Shown here: in pieces, positions 8,791 through 17,722 of the stretch | Layout of the letters: the number at the start of each line of letters is the position of its first letter | Position numbering within the stretch: position 1 is the stretch's first letter | Origin: Micromonospora sp. NBC_01813 | GTDB lineage: Bacteria > Actinomycetota > Actinomycetes > Mycobacteriales > Micromonosporaceae | Reading direction: 5' to 3' | Length of the DNA stretch: 64,000 nt | Assembly (NCBI RefSeq): GCF_035917335.1 | Contig: NZ_CP109067.1 | Location: 7,191,001 to 7,255,000 of the forward strand | The notes under the pieces: model-generated | The model's input: only the letters and a program-made list of their open reading frames with translations | The model's database searches: none | Told to the model about the DNA's origin: nothing | Position numbers and translations under genes: made by a program

Positions 8791-10176
8791 ATGACTGCTG
8801 CCATCCCCACCATCGCAGACCTGCGGGCCGCCGTCGCCCGGGAACTGCCCGGCGTCCGCGCCGACCTGGAACGGTTGATCCGGATCCCCGGCATCGCCTT
8901 CGACGGCTTCGACCACAGCCACGTGGAACGGTCCGCGCAGGCGGTGGCTGAGCTGGCCCGAGGCTGCGGGCTGGACGTGCAGGTGGTGCGGGCCGGTGGC
9001 CAGCCGGCGGTGATCGGCCGGCGGCCGGCACCGCCGGGTGCGCCGACGGTGCTGCTGTACGCCCACCACGACGTGCAGCCGGTCGGCGACCTGTCCCTGT
9101 GGACCAGCGACCCGTTCGAGCCGGTCGAGCGGGACGGCCGACTGTACGGGCGCGGTGCCGCCGACGACAAGGCCGGGGTGATGGCGCACATCGCCGCGCT
9201 GCGGGCGTACGGCGAGGACGTGCCGGTCGGCGTGGTGCTCTTCGTCGAAGGCGAGGAGGAGTACGGCAGCGAGTCGCTGTCGCGCCTGCTCGACGAGCAC
9301 CGTGACGCCCTGGCCGCCGACGTGATCGTGATCGCCGACTCGGCCAACTGGGACATCGGCGTACCGGCGTTGACGACGTCGCTGCGCGGCATGGTCAGCT
9401 GTTTCGTCGAGGTCCGCACGCTGCGCCAGGCGGTGCACAGCGGCATGTTCGGTGGTCCGGTGCCGGACGCGTTGACCGCGCTCTGCCGGCTGCTGGCCAC
9501 CCTGCACGACGACGCCGGTGATGTGGCGGTGCCGGGCCTGGTCGGGCGCAGCGGCGCCGCGGTGGACCTGCCGGAGCAGCGGCTGCGCGACGAGGCCGGC
9601 ATGGTCGACGGGGTGCGGTTCACCGGCACCGGGGCGTTGACCGACCGGCTCTGGACCAAACCGGCGTTGGCGGTGCTGGGCATCGACGCTCCAGCCACCG
9701 ATGGCGCGCCGAACGCGTTGGTGCCGGCGGCCCGCGCCAAACTGAGCCTGCGGCTGGCGCCCGGCGACGACCCGGCAAAGGCGTACGCGGCGTTGACCGC
9801 GCACCTGCAGGCGCACGCGCCGTGGGGGGCGCAGGTGGCGGTGAGCCTGGAGAGCGACGGTGACGCCTGCGTGATCGACGCGACCGGCCCGTACTTCGAC
9901 GCGGCGCGGGCGGCGTTCGCGGCTGCCTGGGACGGCACCGAGCCGGTGGAGATCGGGGTCGGCGGGTCGATTCCGTTCATCGCCACCTTCCAGGAGATGT
10001 TTCCGGCGGCGGCGATCCTGGTGACCGGGGTGGAGGATCCGTACGCCGGCGCGCACGGGCCGAACGAGAGCCTGCACCTGGGCGAGTTCGAGCGGGTCTG
10101 CCTGGCGGAGACGTTCCTGATGACGGCGGTGGCGGATCCGGCGATTCTGCTGCACGAGGCGGGAAGCATCCGCTAG
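8791..10176 (+). CDS. M20-family metallopeptidase (dipeptidase)
   Basis: 461 aa cytosolic M20/ArgE/DapE-type zinc hydrolase that releases amino acids from dipeptides or N-acyl amino acids. Metal and catalytic motifs are present in order: LLYAHHDVQP (His, general Asp), GRGAADDKAGVMAHIAAL (bridging Asp), VEGEEEYGSES (catalytic Glu pair), IVIADSAN (Asp), and GAHGPNESLHLGEF (His near the C-terminus). A dimerisation domain with LRGMVSCFVEVRT and HSGMFGG is inserted. ATG 8791 has a leaderless promoter layout. The substrate is not determinable. Confidence 0.9.
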   Translation: MTAAIPTIADLRAAVARELPGVRADLERLIRIPGIAFDGFDHSHVERSAQAVAELARGCGLDVQVVRAGGQPAVIGRRPAPPGAPTVLLYAHHDVQPVGDLSLWTSDPFEPVERDGRLYGRGAADDKAGVMAHIAALRAYGEDVPVGVVLFVEGEEEYGSESLSRLLDEHRDALAADVIVIADSANWDIGVPALTTSLRGMVSCFVEVRTLRQAVHSGMFGGPVPDALTALCRLLATLHDDAGDVAVPGLVGRSGAAVDLPEQRLRDEAGMVDGVRFTGTGALTDRLWTKPALAVLGIDAPATDGAPNALVPAARAKLSLRLAPGDDPAKAYAALTAHLQAHAPWGAQVAVSLESDGDACVIDATGPYFDAARAAFAAAWDGTEPVEIGVGGSIPFIATFQEMFPAAAILVTGVEDPYAGAHGPNESLHLGEFERVCLAETFLMTAVADPAILLHEAGSIR

Positions 10177-10186
10177 GGTTTCGAAC
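10174..10186 (+). promoter_or_regulatory. Possible leaderless -10 box overlapping the peptidase stop codon
   Basis: TAGGGT (10174-10179) lies 7 nt before ATG 10187. Its first three bases are the TAG stop of the M20 peptidase. Confidence 0.35.
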
Positions 10187-10447
10187 ATGCGTACGAACGA
10201 GGTGATCGCGCGGCTCGACGCCGCCGTCAGTGCTCTGCGGGACGTCGACGTCTCCGCGTGGCCGGAGGAGTCGCTGCGCGCCCAGCTCAGCGAGCTCTCG
10301 GTCGCTCTCTGCGCCGTCGATTCGGCGTTGGCCCGGGTGGCAGACGAGGTGCGCGCCCGGGGTCTGCGGGTCGAGGAGCCGGCCGGGGCCACCGCGCCGG
10401 CCCGCCGCCGCGAGGACAACGATCCCGGGCTGCTGGTCGTCGCGTAA
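10187..10447 (+). CDS. Small hypothetical helical protein
   Basis: 86 aa. The sequence is mostly helical (LDAAVSALRDVDV...LRAQLSELSVALCAVDSALARVADEVRARG) and ends in a charged tail. The helical part resembles the start of the DUF222 domain found before HNH nucleases in 13E12-type repeats, but no nuclease part follows; it may be a remnant or an independent small protein. I do not recognise a function. It sits 10 bp after the peptidase and 69 bp before the DNA ligase. Coding is plausible from codon bias and from a possible leaderless promoter. Confidence 0.6.
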   Translation: MRTNEVIARLDAAVSALRDVDVSAWPEESLRAQLSELSVALCAVDSALARVADEVRARGLRVEEPAGATAPARRREDNDPGLLVVA

Positions 10448-10516
10448 CCGACGACAGACGGTCACCGCGTAGCCGACAAGCGCAATCCTGTCGCTGGTGG
10501 CTGCCAGGATGGGTCG

Positions 10517-12067
10517 GTGCGGTTCATCGACCTGGCGGCCACCTCGGCCGCGGTGACCACCACGCCCGGCCGGCGGGCCAAGGTGGAGTTGCTCGCCGCC
10601 GCGTTGCGGGCGTTGGCCGCCGACGAGATCGTTCCCGGCGCGGCCTACCTCACCGGTGAGCTGCGCCAACGGCAGACCGGCGTCGGGTACGCCAGTCTGC
10701 GTGACCTGCCGCCACCGGCACCGGTGCCGACGCTGTCGGTGGCTCAGGTCGATGCGGCGGTCGCGGAGCTCGCCACCGTCGCGGGTGCCGGTTCGCAGAC
10801 CCGCCGCCGGGAGCTGCTCGGTGCCCTGCTCGCCGCCGCCACCGCCGACGAGCAGCGGTTGCTCGTCGGGCTGTTCACCGGCGAGTTGCGCCAGGGCGCG
10901 CAGGCCGGGCTGCTCACCGATGCGCTCGCCCGCGCCGCCGGGGTCCCGCTGGCGCTGGTCCGCCGGGCGCTGCTGCTCGCCGGCGACCTGACCGTGGTGG
11001 CGTCGGCCGCGCTCACCGGCGGCGCTGCGGCACTCGCCGCCTTCGCCCTGTCGGTCGGGCGTCCGCTGGCGCCGATGCTGGCGAGCAGCGCCACGTCGGT
11101 CGACGACGCGTTGACGGCGACCGGCGCGCCGGCGGTGGTGGACGTCAAACTCGACGGGATCCGGATTCAGGTGCACCGCAGCGGCGACGACGTCGCGGTG
11201 TTCAGCCGCAGCCTCGACGAGATCACCGCCCGGGTGCCGGCGGTGGTGTCCGCCGTCCGGGCGCTGCCGGTACGCGACGTGGTGCTCGACGGCGAGGCGT
11301 TGGCGCTCGACGAGGCGGGTCGGCCCCGGCCGTTCCAGGAGACAGCCCGCGCGGGCGTGCGGCTCACGCCGTACTTCTTCGATCTGCTGCACCTCGACGG
11401 CGCGGATCTGCTCGACGAGCCGGGCGGCACGCGGTGGCCGGCTCTGGCGTCGATCGTTCCGCCTGCGTCGCTGGTCGGCCGGACGGTGGTCGGCGGCGAC
11501 GGAAACGGCGGCGACGGCGGCGCGGCCGACGTGGGCGCGGCCGCCGAGCAGGCCGCCGACGCGTTCGCCGCGGCCCTCGACGCCGGGCACGAAGGCGTGG
11601 TGGTCAAGTCGATGCGGGCCCGCTACGACGCCGGGCGGCGTGGTGCCGCCTGGGTGAAGGTGAAGCCCCGGCACGTGCTCGACCTGGTGGTGCTGGCGGT
11701 GGAGTGGGGCAGCGGCCGGCGCAGCGGCTGGCTGTCCAACCTGCATCTGGGTGCCCGGGATTCGGCCGGCGACGGTTTCGTGATGCTCGGCAAGACGTTC
11801 AAGGGGATGACCGACGAGATGCTGCGGTGGCAGACCGAGCGGTTCGGACAGTTGGCCGTCGAGCGCGGCGACCCGGTGGTGCGGGTCCGCCCGGAGCAGG
11901 TCGTCGAGATCGCGTTCGACGCGGTGCAGACCAGCCCGCGCTATCCGGGCGGGCTGGCGCTGCGGTTCGCCCGGGTGCTGCGCTATCGCGACGACAAGAC
12001 CGCCGCCGAAGCGGACACCATCGACACGGTACGGGCGATCCACGCCGGTCGGCGCACCTACCAGTGA
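10517..12067 (+). CDS. ligB: ATP-dependent DNA ligase (LigB-type)
   Basis: 516 aa. This is a nucleotidyltransferase of the ATP-dependent ligase family, additional to the essential NAD-dependent LigA expected elsewhere in the genome. The adenylated lysine is K211 in VDVKLDGIR (KxDGxR motif). Later motifs include FSRSLDEITARVP, VLDGEALALDE, the EGVVVKS block and WVKVKPRHVLDLVV. The ~200 N-terminal residues form the helical DNA-binding domain. The final ~120 residues are an OB fold. GTG 10517 is preceded by CAGGAT with a 6-nt gap, a weak leaderless arrangement. The family seals nicks in repair; actinobacterial LigB is non-essential where tested. Confidence 0.92.
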   Translation: MRFIDLAATSAAVTTTPGRRAKVELLAAALRALAADEIVPGAAYLTGELRQRQTGVGYASLRDLPPPAPVPTLSVAQVDAAVAELATVAGAGSQTRRRELLGALLAAATADEQRLLVGLFTGELRQGAQAGLLTDALARAAGVPLALVRRALLLAGDLTVVASAALTGGAAALAAFALSVGRPLAPMLASSATSVDDALTATGAPAVVDVKLDGIRIQVHRSGDDVAVFSRSLDEITARVPAVVSAVRALPVRDVVLDGEALALDEAGRPRPFQETARAGVRLTPYFFDLLHLDGADLLDEPGGTRWPALASIVPPASLVGRTVVGGDGNGGDGGAADVGAAAEQAADAFAAALDAGHEGVVVKSMRARYDAGRRGAAWVKVKPRHVLDLVVLAVEWGSGRRSGWLSNLHLGARDSAGDGFVMLGKTFKGMTDEMLRWQTERFGQLAVERGDPVVRVRPEQVVEIAFDAVQTSPRYPGGLALRFARVLRYRDDKTAAEADTIDTVRAIHAGRRTYQ

Positions 12068-12119
12068 CGGGTGGTCGGCTGACCGCGAGGGGCCGTCGCC
12101 GGTTGGCGGTGCCGGGCGG

Positions 12120-12422
12120 TCACGGTGGGCCGACGGACGACACCTCGAAGCGCCAGACCTGCGCGTCGCGGATCTGGGCCAGTTGCTCGCCCGACGGGCC
12201 GGATCCGTCCGCCGGACCCTGGTCGCGGAACGTCAACAGGTCGGCTTCGGACTCCCACCGTTCGTGCACGTTGATCCGGTCCGGTTCGACCAGGTCGGCG
12301 CCGAGACTGAAGTCGAGGCAGCCCGGCGCGGACCGGGCGGCCGTGACCACCGGTTGGCAGGTGGCCAGGTAGGAATCGCGGTCGGCGGGCTCGATCCGCA
12401 GCGTGCCAGCGATGATGATCAT
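12120..12422 (-). CDS. ABM-domain monooxygenase-like protein
   Basis: 100 aa, the normal size of a single antibiotic-biosynthesis-monooxygenase (ABM) barrel. MIIIAGTLRIEPADRDSY opens strand 1 and GCLDFSLGADLVEP and HERWESEADLLTFR are typical. Members act as small quinol/aromatic oxygenases or as structural dimers. AGGAG lies 4 nt upstream of ATG 12422. It follows the hydroquinone reductase-type gene by 15 bp on the same strand, so the pair may handle quinones; that link is inference. Confidence 0.82.
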   Translation of the reverse strand: MIIIAGTLRIEPADRDSYLATCQPVVTAARSAPGCLDFSLGADLVEPDRINVHERWESEADLLTFRDQGPADGSGPSGEQLAQIRDAQVWRFEVSSVGPP

Positions 12423-12437
12423 GCTGCTCCTGGTCGG

Positions 12438-13475
<1,038 letters not shown>

Positions 13476-13481
13476 GTCTGT

Positions 13482-13487
13482 ACGGTA
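13482..13487 (-). promoter_or_regulatory. Leaderless-type -10 box for the GST-like gene
   Basis: TACCGT on the minus strand ends 6 nt before ATG 13475; no SD is visible between. It fixes the start choice. Confidence 0.45.
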
Positions 13488-13830
13488 CCCATTCGACTCC
13501 GTTGGCATCCCGCCTCTGCGGCGATAGCTTCGACACTGGTCCACGAGTGAGCGTTCGATTCCGCTGCGTACAGCTATCGCTTGTTTGGTCGGCCGGACGC
13601 TTCCCGGCGGTATCGGCCATGCCGGCAGCTTCGATGGCCCTCGGGCGCGGCTTGCTAGGCTGCTCAGTCATTAATCACCCGGCGGCGTGCTTGCGGCTCA
13701 CCGGCGTGTAACCCTCCGGTAGGGAATGTGGCGCCGAATCGGGTGGCCCGCCGGGCGGCGGCCGCCGGGACTGCTGGCAGGGTCCGGTTCGCTCGCCCGC
13801 CGACCATTTCTGAATCCTCCGGAGGCAGGC
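13488..13830. other. Intergenic region between the GST-like gene and the first LC7 gene
   Basis: Divergent promoter space. I see no gene with convincing codon use. The SD of the LC7 gene, GGAGG (13821-13825), is the right half of a perfect 10-bp palindrome CCTCCGGAGG (13816-13825). Confidence 0.5.
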
Positions 13831-14202
13831 ATGAGTTCGCTCGACACGGCGCTCAAGGACGCGATGGCCATCGAGGGCGCGATCGGTGCCGCACTGGTCG
13901 ACTACTCCAGCGGCATGACGCTGGGAACGGCCGGTGGATCGGCCGAGTTGGACCTCGCGGTGGCCGCCGCTGGTAACACCGATGTGGTCCGCGCCAAGCT
14001 GCGTACGCTGGAGATGCTCAAGATCGCGGATGGGATCGAGGACATCCTCATCACGCTGGACACCCAGTACCACCTGATTCGGCCGGTTGCTTCCCGCTCG
14101 GGGCAGGGGCTGTTCTTCTACCTGGCGCTGAGTCGCTCCCGGTCGAACCTGGCGTTGGCCCGCCATCAACTGCGCCAGGTGGAAGCTGGGCTCGAACTCT
14201 GA
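13831..14202 (+). CDS. Roadblock/LC7-like protein (first of pair)
   Basis: 123 aa. The small alpha/beta fold opens with an amphipathic helix (LDTALKDAMAIEGAIGAALVDYSSGMTLG), as in bacterial roadblock/LC7 proteins. In actinomycetes such proteins often sit in conservons with a small GTPase and a histidine kinase; none of those is adjacent here. ATG 13831 has GGAGG 5 nt upstream. A second LC7-like gene follows 72 bp downstream, so the two may form a heterodimer. Molecular role unknown. Confidence 0.72.
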   Translation: MSSLDTALKDAMAIEGAIGAALVDYSSGMTLGTAGGSAELDLAVAAAGNTDVVRAKLRTLEMLKIADGIEDILITLDTQYHLIRPVASRSGQGLFFYLALSRSRSNLALARHQLRQVEAGLEL

Positions 14203-14274
14203 GTCGCGGCACGTAGGGTCCGGCTGAGCCGGGCTCGCCGCGGAGTAGCAGCACCGTCGAAACGGAGAGCACTG

Positions 14275-14694
14275 ATGTCGGAAAGCAACGGCGGTGTGGC
14301 GGCGGCGCAGGATCCGGCGTACGCGCAGCTCACCTCGCTCAAGCGGGGGGTGCCCGGAGTGATCGGGTCGGTGATCGCCGGGGTCGACGGTCTGCTGCTG
14401 TTGCACGATCTGACCGATGGGACGGAGCCGCACGACCTCGCCGCGCTCGCGGCGGCGACCTTCGGTCTCGGCCGGCAGACCGGGCTGGCGTTGCGACAGG
14501 GTCCGTTCCGGGAGTCGACGGTACGCAGCCACCGTGGCTACTTCTCGGTGTACGCGATCAACGACCGGGCCCTGCTCGCGGTGCTCGGTGCGGACGGACT
14601 GAACGTGGCCCGGTTGCACATCGAGGCGCGGGAGGTGGCGGGTCGGCTCGGCGCGATGCTGGACGTGCACGTGGCCAACCAGATTCGGCTCTGA
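14275..14694 (+). CDS. Roadblock/LC7-like protein (second of pair)
   Basis: 139 aa. The core AQLTSLKRGVPGVIGSVIAGVDGLLLLHDL, then LAALAAATFGLGRQTGLAL and LLAVLGADGLNVARLHIEAREVAGRL, matches the LC7 fold in which a helix follows a beta-hairpin. The sequence differs from the upstream LC7 protein, so it is not a recent duplicate. GGAG lies about 9 nt before ATG 14275. It is followed by the ClpC2-like gene, which has its own promoter. Confidence 0.75.
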   Translation: MSESNGGVAAAQDPAYAQLTSLKRGVPGVIGSVIAGVDGLLLLHDLTDGTEPHDLAALAAATFGLGRQTGLALRQGPFRESTVRSHRGYFSVYAINDRALLAVLGADGLNVARLHIEAREVAGRLGAMLDVHVANQIRL

Positions 14695-14700
14695 TCCGAT

Positions 14701-14719
14701 CGTCAACTTCAGGTTGACG
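14701..14719. promoter_or_regulatory. Operator palindrome 1 upstream of the ClpC2-like gene
   Basis: CGTCAAC-TTCAG-GTTGACG, 7-bp perfect arms with a 5-bp spacer. Its right arm supplies the TTGACG -35 hexamer (14714-14719). Confidence 0.75.
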
Positions 14720-14742
14720 TTTCACCTGCGTCAACCTATGGT
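14714..14742 (+). promoter_or_regulatory. Leaderless promoter of the ClpC2-like gene
   Basis: -35 TTGACG (14714-14719), 17-bp spacer, -10 TATGGT (14737-14742), then 6 nt to ATG 14749. This is a near-textbook housekeeping promoter with transcription predicted to begin at or next to the start codon. Both hexamers are inside the two operator palindromes. Confidence 0.72.
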
Positions 14743-14747
14743 TGACG
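14729..14747. promoter_or_regulatory. Operator palindrome 2 upstream of the ClpC2-like gene
   Basis: CGTCAAC-CTATG-GTTGACG, with the same arms as palindrome 1 and a centre 28 bp away. It covers the -10 box and ends one base before ATG 14749. Confidence 0.75.
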
Positions 14748-14748
14748 C

Positions 14749-15498
14749 ATGAGTGATTCTGTCCAGTTCGACAGCCCCGTCCGGCTCGACGACCTGATCG
14801 CCGGTATCAAGAAGGCCAACGGCGACCGCCTCGCCCAGCTCAGCAACGCCGTCGTCATCGGCGATCACCTGGGCGAGCTCGCCGACCACCTGATCGGCCA
14901 CTTCGTGGACCAGGCCCGCCGATCCGGTGCCTCGTGGACGGAGATCGGCCGCAGCATCGGGGTCAGCAAGCAGGCCGCCCAGAAGCGGTTCGTACCGAAG
15001 ACTCCCGGCGAGCCCAACGACCTCGACCCGCAGCAGGGCTTCAACCGGTTCACCCCGGAGGCCCGCAACGTCGTCGTCGCCGCCCAGAACGAGGCCCGGT
15101 CGGCCGGCAACGACGAGATCTGCACCCCCCATCTGATGCTCGCTCTGCTCGCCCAGCCGCAGACCCTCGCCGCGCAGGCTCTCGCCGCCCAGGTCTCCGA
15201 CCTCGACCGGGTACGCCGACAGGCGGGAACGGCACTGCCGCCGAGCGTCGAGCACGTCCCGGATCTGATCCCGTTCGACGCACACGTCCGCAAGGTGCTG
15301 GAGCTGACCTTCCGCGAGGCACTGCGGCTCGACGACCGGGTCGTCGGGACCGCCCACATCCTGCTGGCGCTGCTGGAGTTCGCCGCGGACGCCGGCCCGC
15401 TGGCCGACCTCGGCGTGACCAAGGCCGGCGTCGAGGATTACGTGCGGTCGGCGCCCCGCGAGGACGCGCCGGCAGCCGACGGCGAGTCAGCCGGCTGA
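14749..15498 (+). CDS. ClpC2-like protein: helix-turn-helix plus Clp N-domain
   Basis: 249 aa. Residues about 60-85 form a helix-turn-helix (SGASWTEIGRSIGVSKQAAQKRF). From about residue 100 a double Clp-N repeat follows: FTPEARNVVVAAQNEARSAGNDEICTPHLMLALL and later HVRKVLELTFREALRLDDRVVGTAHILLALL. No AAA ATPase module is present. The architecture matches mycobacterial ClpC2, a ClpC1-like N-domain protein that binds the same ligands and controls its own gene. Twin palindromes over its leaderless promoter fit autorepression. The 3' end overlaps the convergent YihY gene by 61 bp. Confidence 0.82.
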   Translation: MSDSVQFDSPVRLDDLIAGIKKANGDRLAQLSNAVVIGDHLGELADHLIGHFVDQARRSGASWTEIGRSIGVSKQAAQKRFVPKTPGEPNDLDPQQGFNRFTPEARNVVVAAQNEARSAGNDEICTPHLMLALLAQPQTLAAQALAAQVSDLDRVRRQAGTALPPSVEHVPDLIPFDAHVRKVLELTFREALRLDDRVVGTAHILLALLEFAADAGPLADLGVTKAGVEDYVRSAPREDAPAADGESAG

Positions 15499-16553
15499 CG
15501 CCGAGCCAGCACCCCGGCGTCCGCCGGCCGCCGGTGCTCCGGCACCTTGCTCGAGTCCCGCAACTCCAGGTACGGCTCACCGTCGGCGGGGTGGCCGGCG
15601 GAGATGGCCCGGCCACGTTCCAACTCCGCGTCCAACTCCCCACCGAGCAGAATCGCGATGTTGGTCAGCCACAGCCAGACCAGGAAGACGACGACTCCGG
15701 CGATGGCGCCGTAGGTCTCGTTGTAGGAGGCGAAGTTGGCGACGTAGAAGGCGAACGCGGCGGAGACCGCCAACCAGAGCAGTACCGCCAGCACGCTACC
15801 CGGGCTCACCCAGCGGAAACCGCCGTGTCTGGCGTTCGGCGTGGCCCAGTAGAGGATCGAGAACATCAAGCTGACCAGGACGACCAGCACCGGCCACTTG
15901 GCGACATCCCAGGTGGCGACCGCAGCGGGTCCGGCACCGATCAGTTCGCCGGCCTGAGCAGCGAGCTCGCCGGTGAACACGACGATGAGGGCGCTGGCGA
16001 TCAGCATCAGCCCGATCACCGCGGTGACACCCAGCCGGATCGGCAGCGTCTTCCAGATCGGCCGGCCCTCCGGCACGTCGTAGATCGCGTTGGCGGCCCG
16101 CATGAACGCCCCGATGTAGCTCGACGCCGACCAGAACGCGGTGAGCAGACCGAGGATGGCGACCAGTCCGGCCGTACCGCCGCTGTCGCGGACCTGAACG
16201 ATCGCCTGGTCGAGGAATCCGCCGATCTCACCGGGGGCGATGTCCCCGATCACGGCCTGGACGTCGTCGGTGGCGCCGTCGCCGAGCAGACCGACGACCG
16301 ACACCAGGACCAGCAGGCCGGGAAAGATCGACAGCACCCCGTAGTACGTCAGCCCGGCGGCCAGGTCGGGGATCGCGTCGGCGGTGAACTCACGCACGGT
16401 CCGACGGACGGCCGCCCACCAGGAGGAACCGGCGAGGTCGGTCGGGCTATCCGGCCCCTCGTCCGGCCCGACCGGCGGGCGGTCCGGCTGGGTCGCGGTC
16501 GTGGTCGGGCCGTCGTGGCTCGGCGCTGATCCCACCGTACGTGCTGCTGGCAT
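15438..16553 (-). CDS. YihY/BrkB-family membrane protein
   Basis: 371 aa with about six transmembrane segments. Family motifs: LAAGLTYYGVLSIFPGLLVLVSVVGLLG, FWSASSYIGAFMRAANAIYDVPEGRPIWK, and SYNETYGAIAGVVVFLVWLWLTNIAILLGGELDAELER. The transported substrate or function of YihY proteins is not settled; the older name RNase BN was withdrawn. The N-terminal ~40 residues and C-terminal ~45 residues are disordered and cytosolic. Its start overlaps the end of the TerC gene by 107 bp, and its end overlaps the ClpC2-like gene antisense by 61 bp. The start may lie further in, but the PTDLAGSSWW motif argues for inclusion of most of the N-terminus. Confidence 0.83.
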   Translation of the reverse strand: MPAARTVGSAPSHDGPTTTATQPDRPPVGPDEGPDSPTDLAGSSWWAAVRRTVREFTADAIPDLAAGLTYYGVLSIFPGLLVLVSVVGLLGDGATDDVQAVIGDIAPGEIGGFLDQAIVQVRDSGGTAGLVAILGLLTAFWSASSYIGAFMRAANAIYDVPEGRPIWKTLPIRLGVTAVIGLMLIASALIVVFTGELAAQAGELIGAGPAAVATWDVAKWPVLVVLVSLMFSILYWATPNARHGGFRWVSPGSVLAVLLWLAVSAAFAFYVANFASYNETYGAIAGVVVFLVWLWLTNIAILLGGELDAELERGRAISAGHPADGEPYLELRDSSKVPEHRRPADAGVLARRQPADSPSAAGASSRGADRT

Positions 16554-17556
16554 CGCGGTGACCTCCGGTTTCGTCCTGCCGGAGGTCTTGCCCAGCCGCG
16601 TTCGTGGCCAACCGTGCCGAGGCGCGGGTGGCGATCAGACTCCAGACGATTGCCGCAGAGAGAGTGGCCACGATCACCGAAAGTGTCAGTGGGATGGGCA
16701 GTTTGCCGACCGGGGTCTCGGACAGGATCAACTTGACGCCGGCGAAGGCGAGCAGCACGGCCAGGCCGTAGTGCAGGTGGGTGAACCGGCGGAGCAGGCC
16801 GGCCAGGCAGAAGTAGAGGCTGCGCAGGCCGAGCACCGCGAACGCGTTCGCGGTCCAGACGATGAAGGTGCTGGTGGTGATCGCGAGGATTGCCGCCACC
16901 GAGTCGATGGCGAAGATCAGGTCGGTCGCCTCGACCGCGACCAACGCCACGAAGAGCAGGGTGGCGACCCGACGGCCGTCGATCCGGGTGAAGAACCGGG
17001 CACCGTGGTACGCCGGGTCGGTCGGCACCACCCGCCGGACGATCCGCACGACCAGGTTGCGCTCCGGTGCCACCTCGGCGTCGTGCTGAAACGCCATCTT
17101 GTACGCGGTGTAGACGAGGAACGCACCGAAGACGTACGCGGTCCAGAAGAAGGTCTCCAGCAGCTGGGCGCCGGCGAAGATGAAGACGAGCCGGAACACC
17201 AGCGCCCCGACGACCCCCCAGAACAGCACCTTGTGCTGGTAGGCGGCGGGCACCGCGAAGTAGCTGAAGACCATGGCGAACACGAAGACGTTGTCGACCG
17301 ACAGCGCCTTCTCGATCAGGTAGCCGGCGTAGTAGGCGCCCGCCACCTGATCGCCCTGCCAGAGCCAGAGCACCCCACCGAAGGCCAGCCCGGCGGCGAT
17401 CCAGACGCCGGACCAGACGGCCGCCTCGCGGAAGCCGACCACGTGGTTGTCGCGATGCAGGAACAGATCCACCGCGAGCATCGCGGCGAGCACCAGGCCC
17501 AGTGCGAGCCAGACCCAGAGGGGGACGTGAAACGACAGATCGTCCACCGTAGCCAC
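16447..17556 (-). CDS. TerC-family integral membrane protein
   Basis: 369 aa, seven to nine transmembrane segments. TerC signatures: LVLAAMLAVDLFLHRDNHVVGFREA, YLIEKALSVDNVFVFAMVF, and VEATDLIFAIDSVAAILAITTSTFIVWTANAFAVLGLRSLYF, with the conserved membrane Asp residues. Family members are linked to tellurite resistance and to metal (manganese) export. The last ~60 residues are a charged tail that overlaps the YihY start. GTG 17556 has AGGAG 4-5 nt upstream. The leader contains a 6-bp hairpin (17574-17595) but I do not recognise a manganese riboswitch. Divergent from a winged-helix regulator. Confidence 0.88.
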   Translation of the reverse strand: MATVDDLSFHVPLWVWLALGLVLAAMLAVDLFLHRDNHVVGFREAAVWSGVWIAAGLAFGGVLWLWQGDQVAGAYYAGYLIEKALSVDNVFVFAMVFSYFAVPAAYQHKVLFWGVVGALVFRLVFIFAGAQLLETFFWTAYVFGAFLVYTAYKMAFQHDAEVAPERNLVVRIVRRVVPTDPAYHGARFFTRIDGRRVATLLFVALVAVEATDLIFAIDSVAAILAITTSTFIVWTANAFAVLGLRSLYFCLAGLLRRFTHLHYGLAVLLAFAGVKLILSETPVGKLPIPLTLSVIVATLSAAIVWSLIATRASARLATNAAGQDLRQDETGGHRDASSTYGGISAEPRRPDHDRDPAGPPAGRAGRGAG

Positions 17557-17722
17557 TACTCCTGAGACGGACTGGCGGCGTGCGGGGTTGCCGCCGCGGT
17601 TCTCTCCACGGTTGCACGAAGAACAAAACGCGTCAACAGACACGCGATTTGATTTTCGTGTTTCTGGCTACTTGTGTGCGGTACAGTGCCGACCGGGACG
17701 ACGGTCGAGGAAGGTGGGTGGG

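Noticed and set aside
9977-12043. 688-codon minus-strand frame opposite the DNA ligase and peptidase
   Set aside because: Compositionally biased shadow; the plus strand encodes clear LigB and M20 motifs.
13502-13711. Short plus-strand frame between the GST-like and LC7 genes
   Set aside because: Cys/Arg-rich translation with no SD and no recognisable fold; lies in promoter space.
17557-17722. Possible manganese (yybP-ykoY) riboswitch upstream of terC
   Set aside because: TerC genes often have one, but only a 6-bp hairpin (17574-17595) is visible and none of the conserved loop sequences could be recognised.
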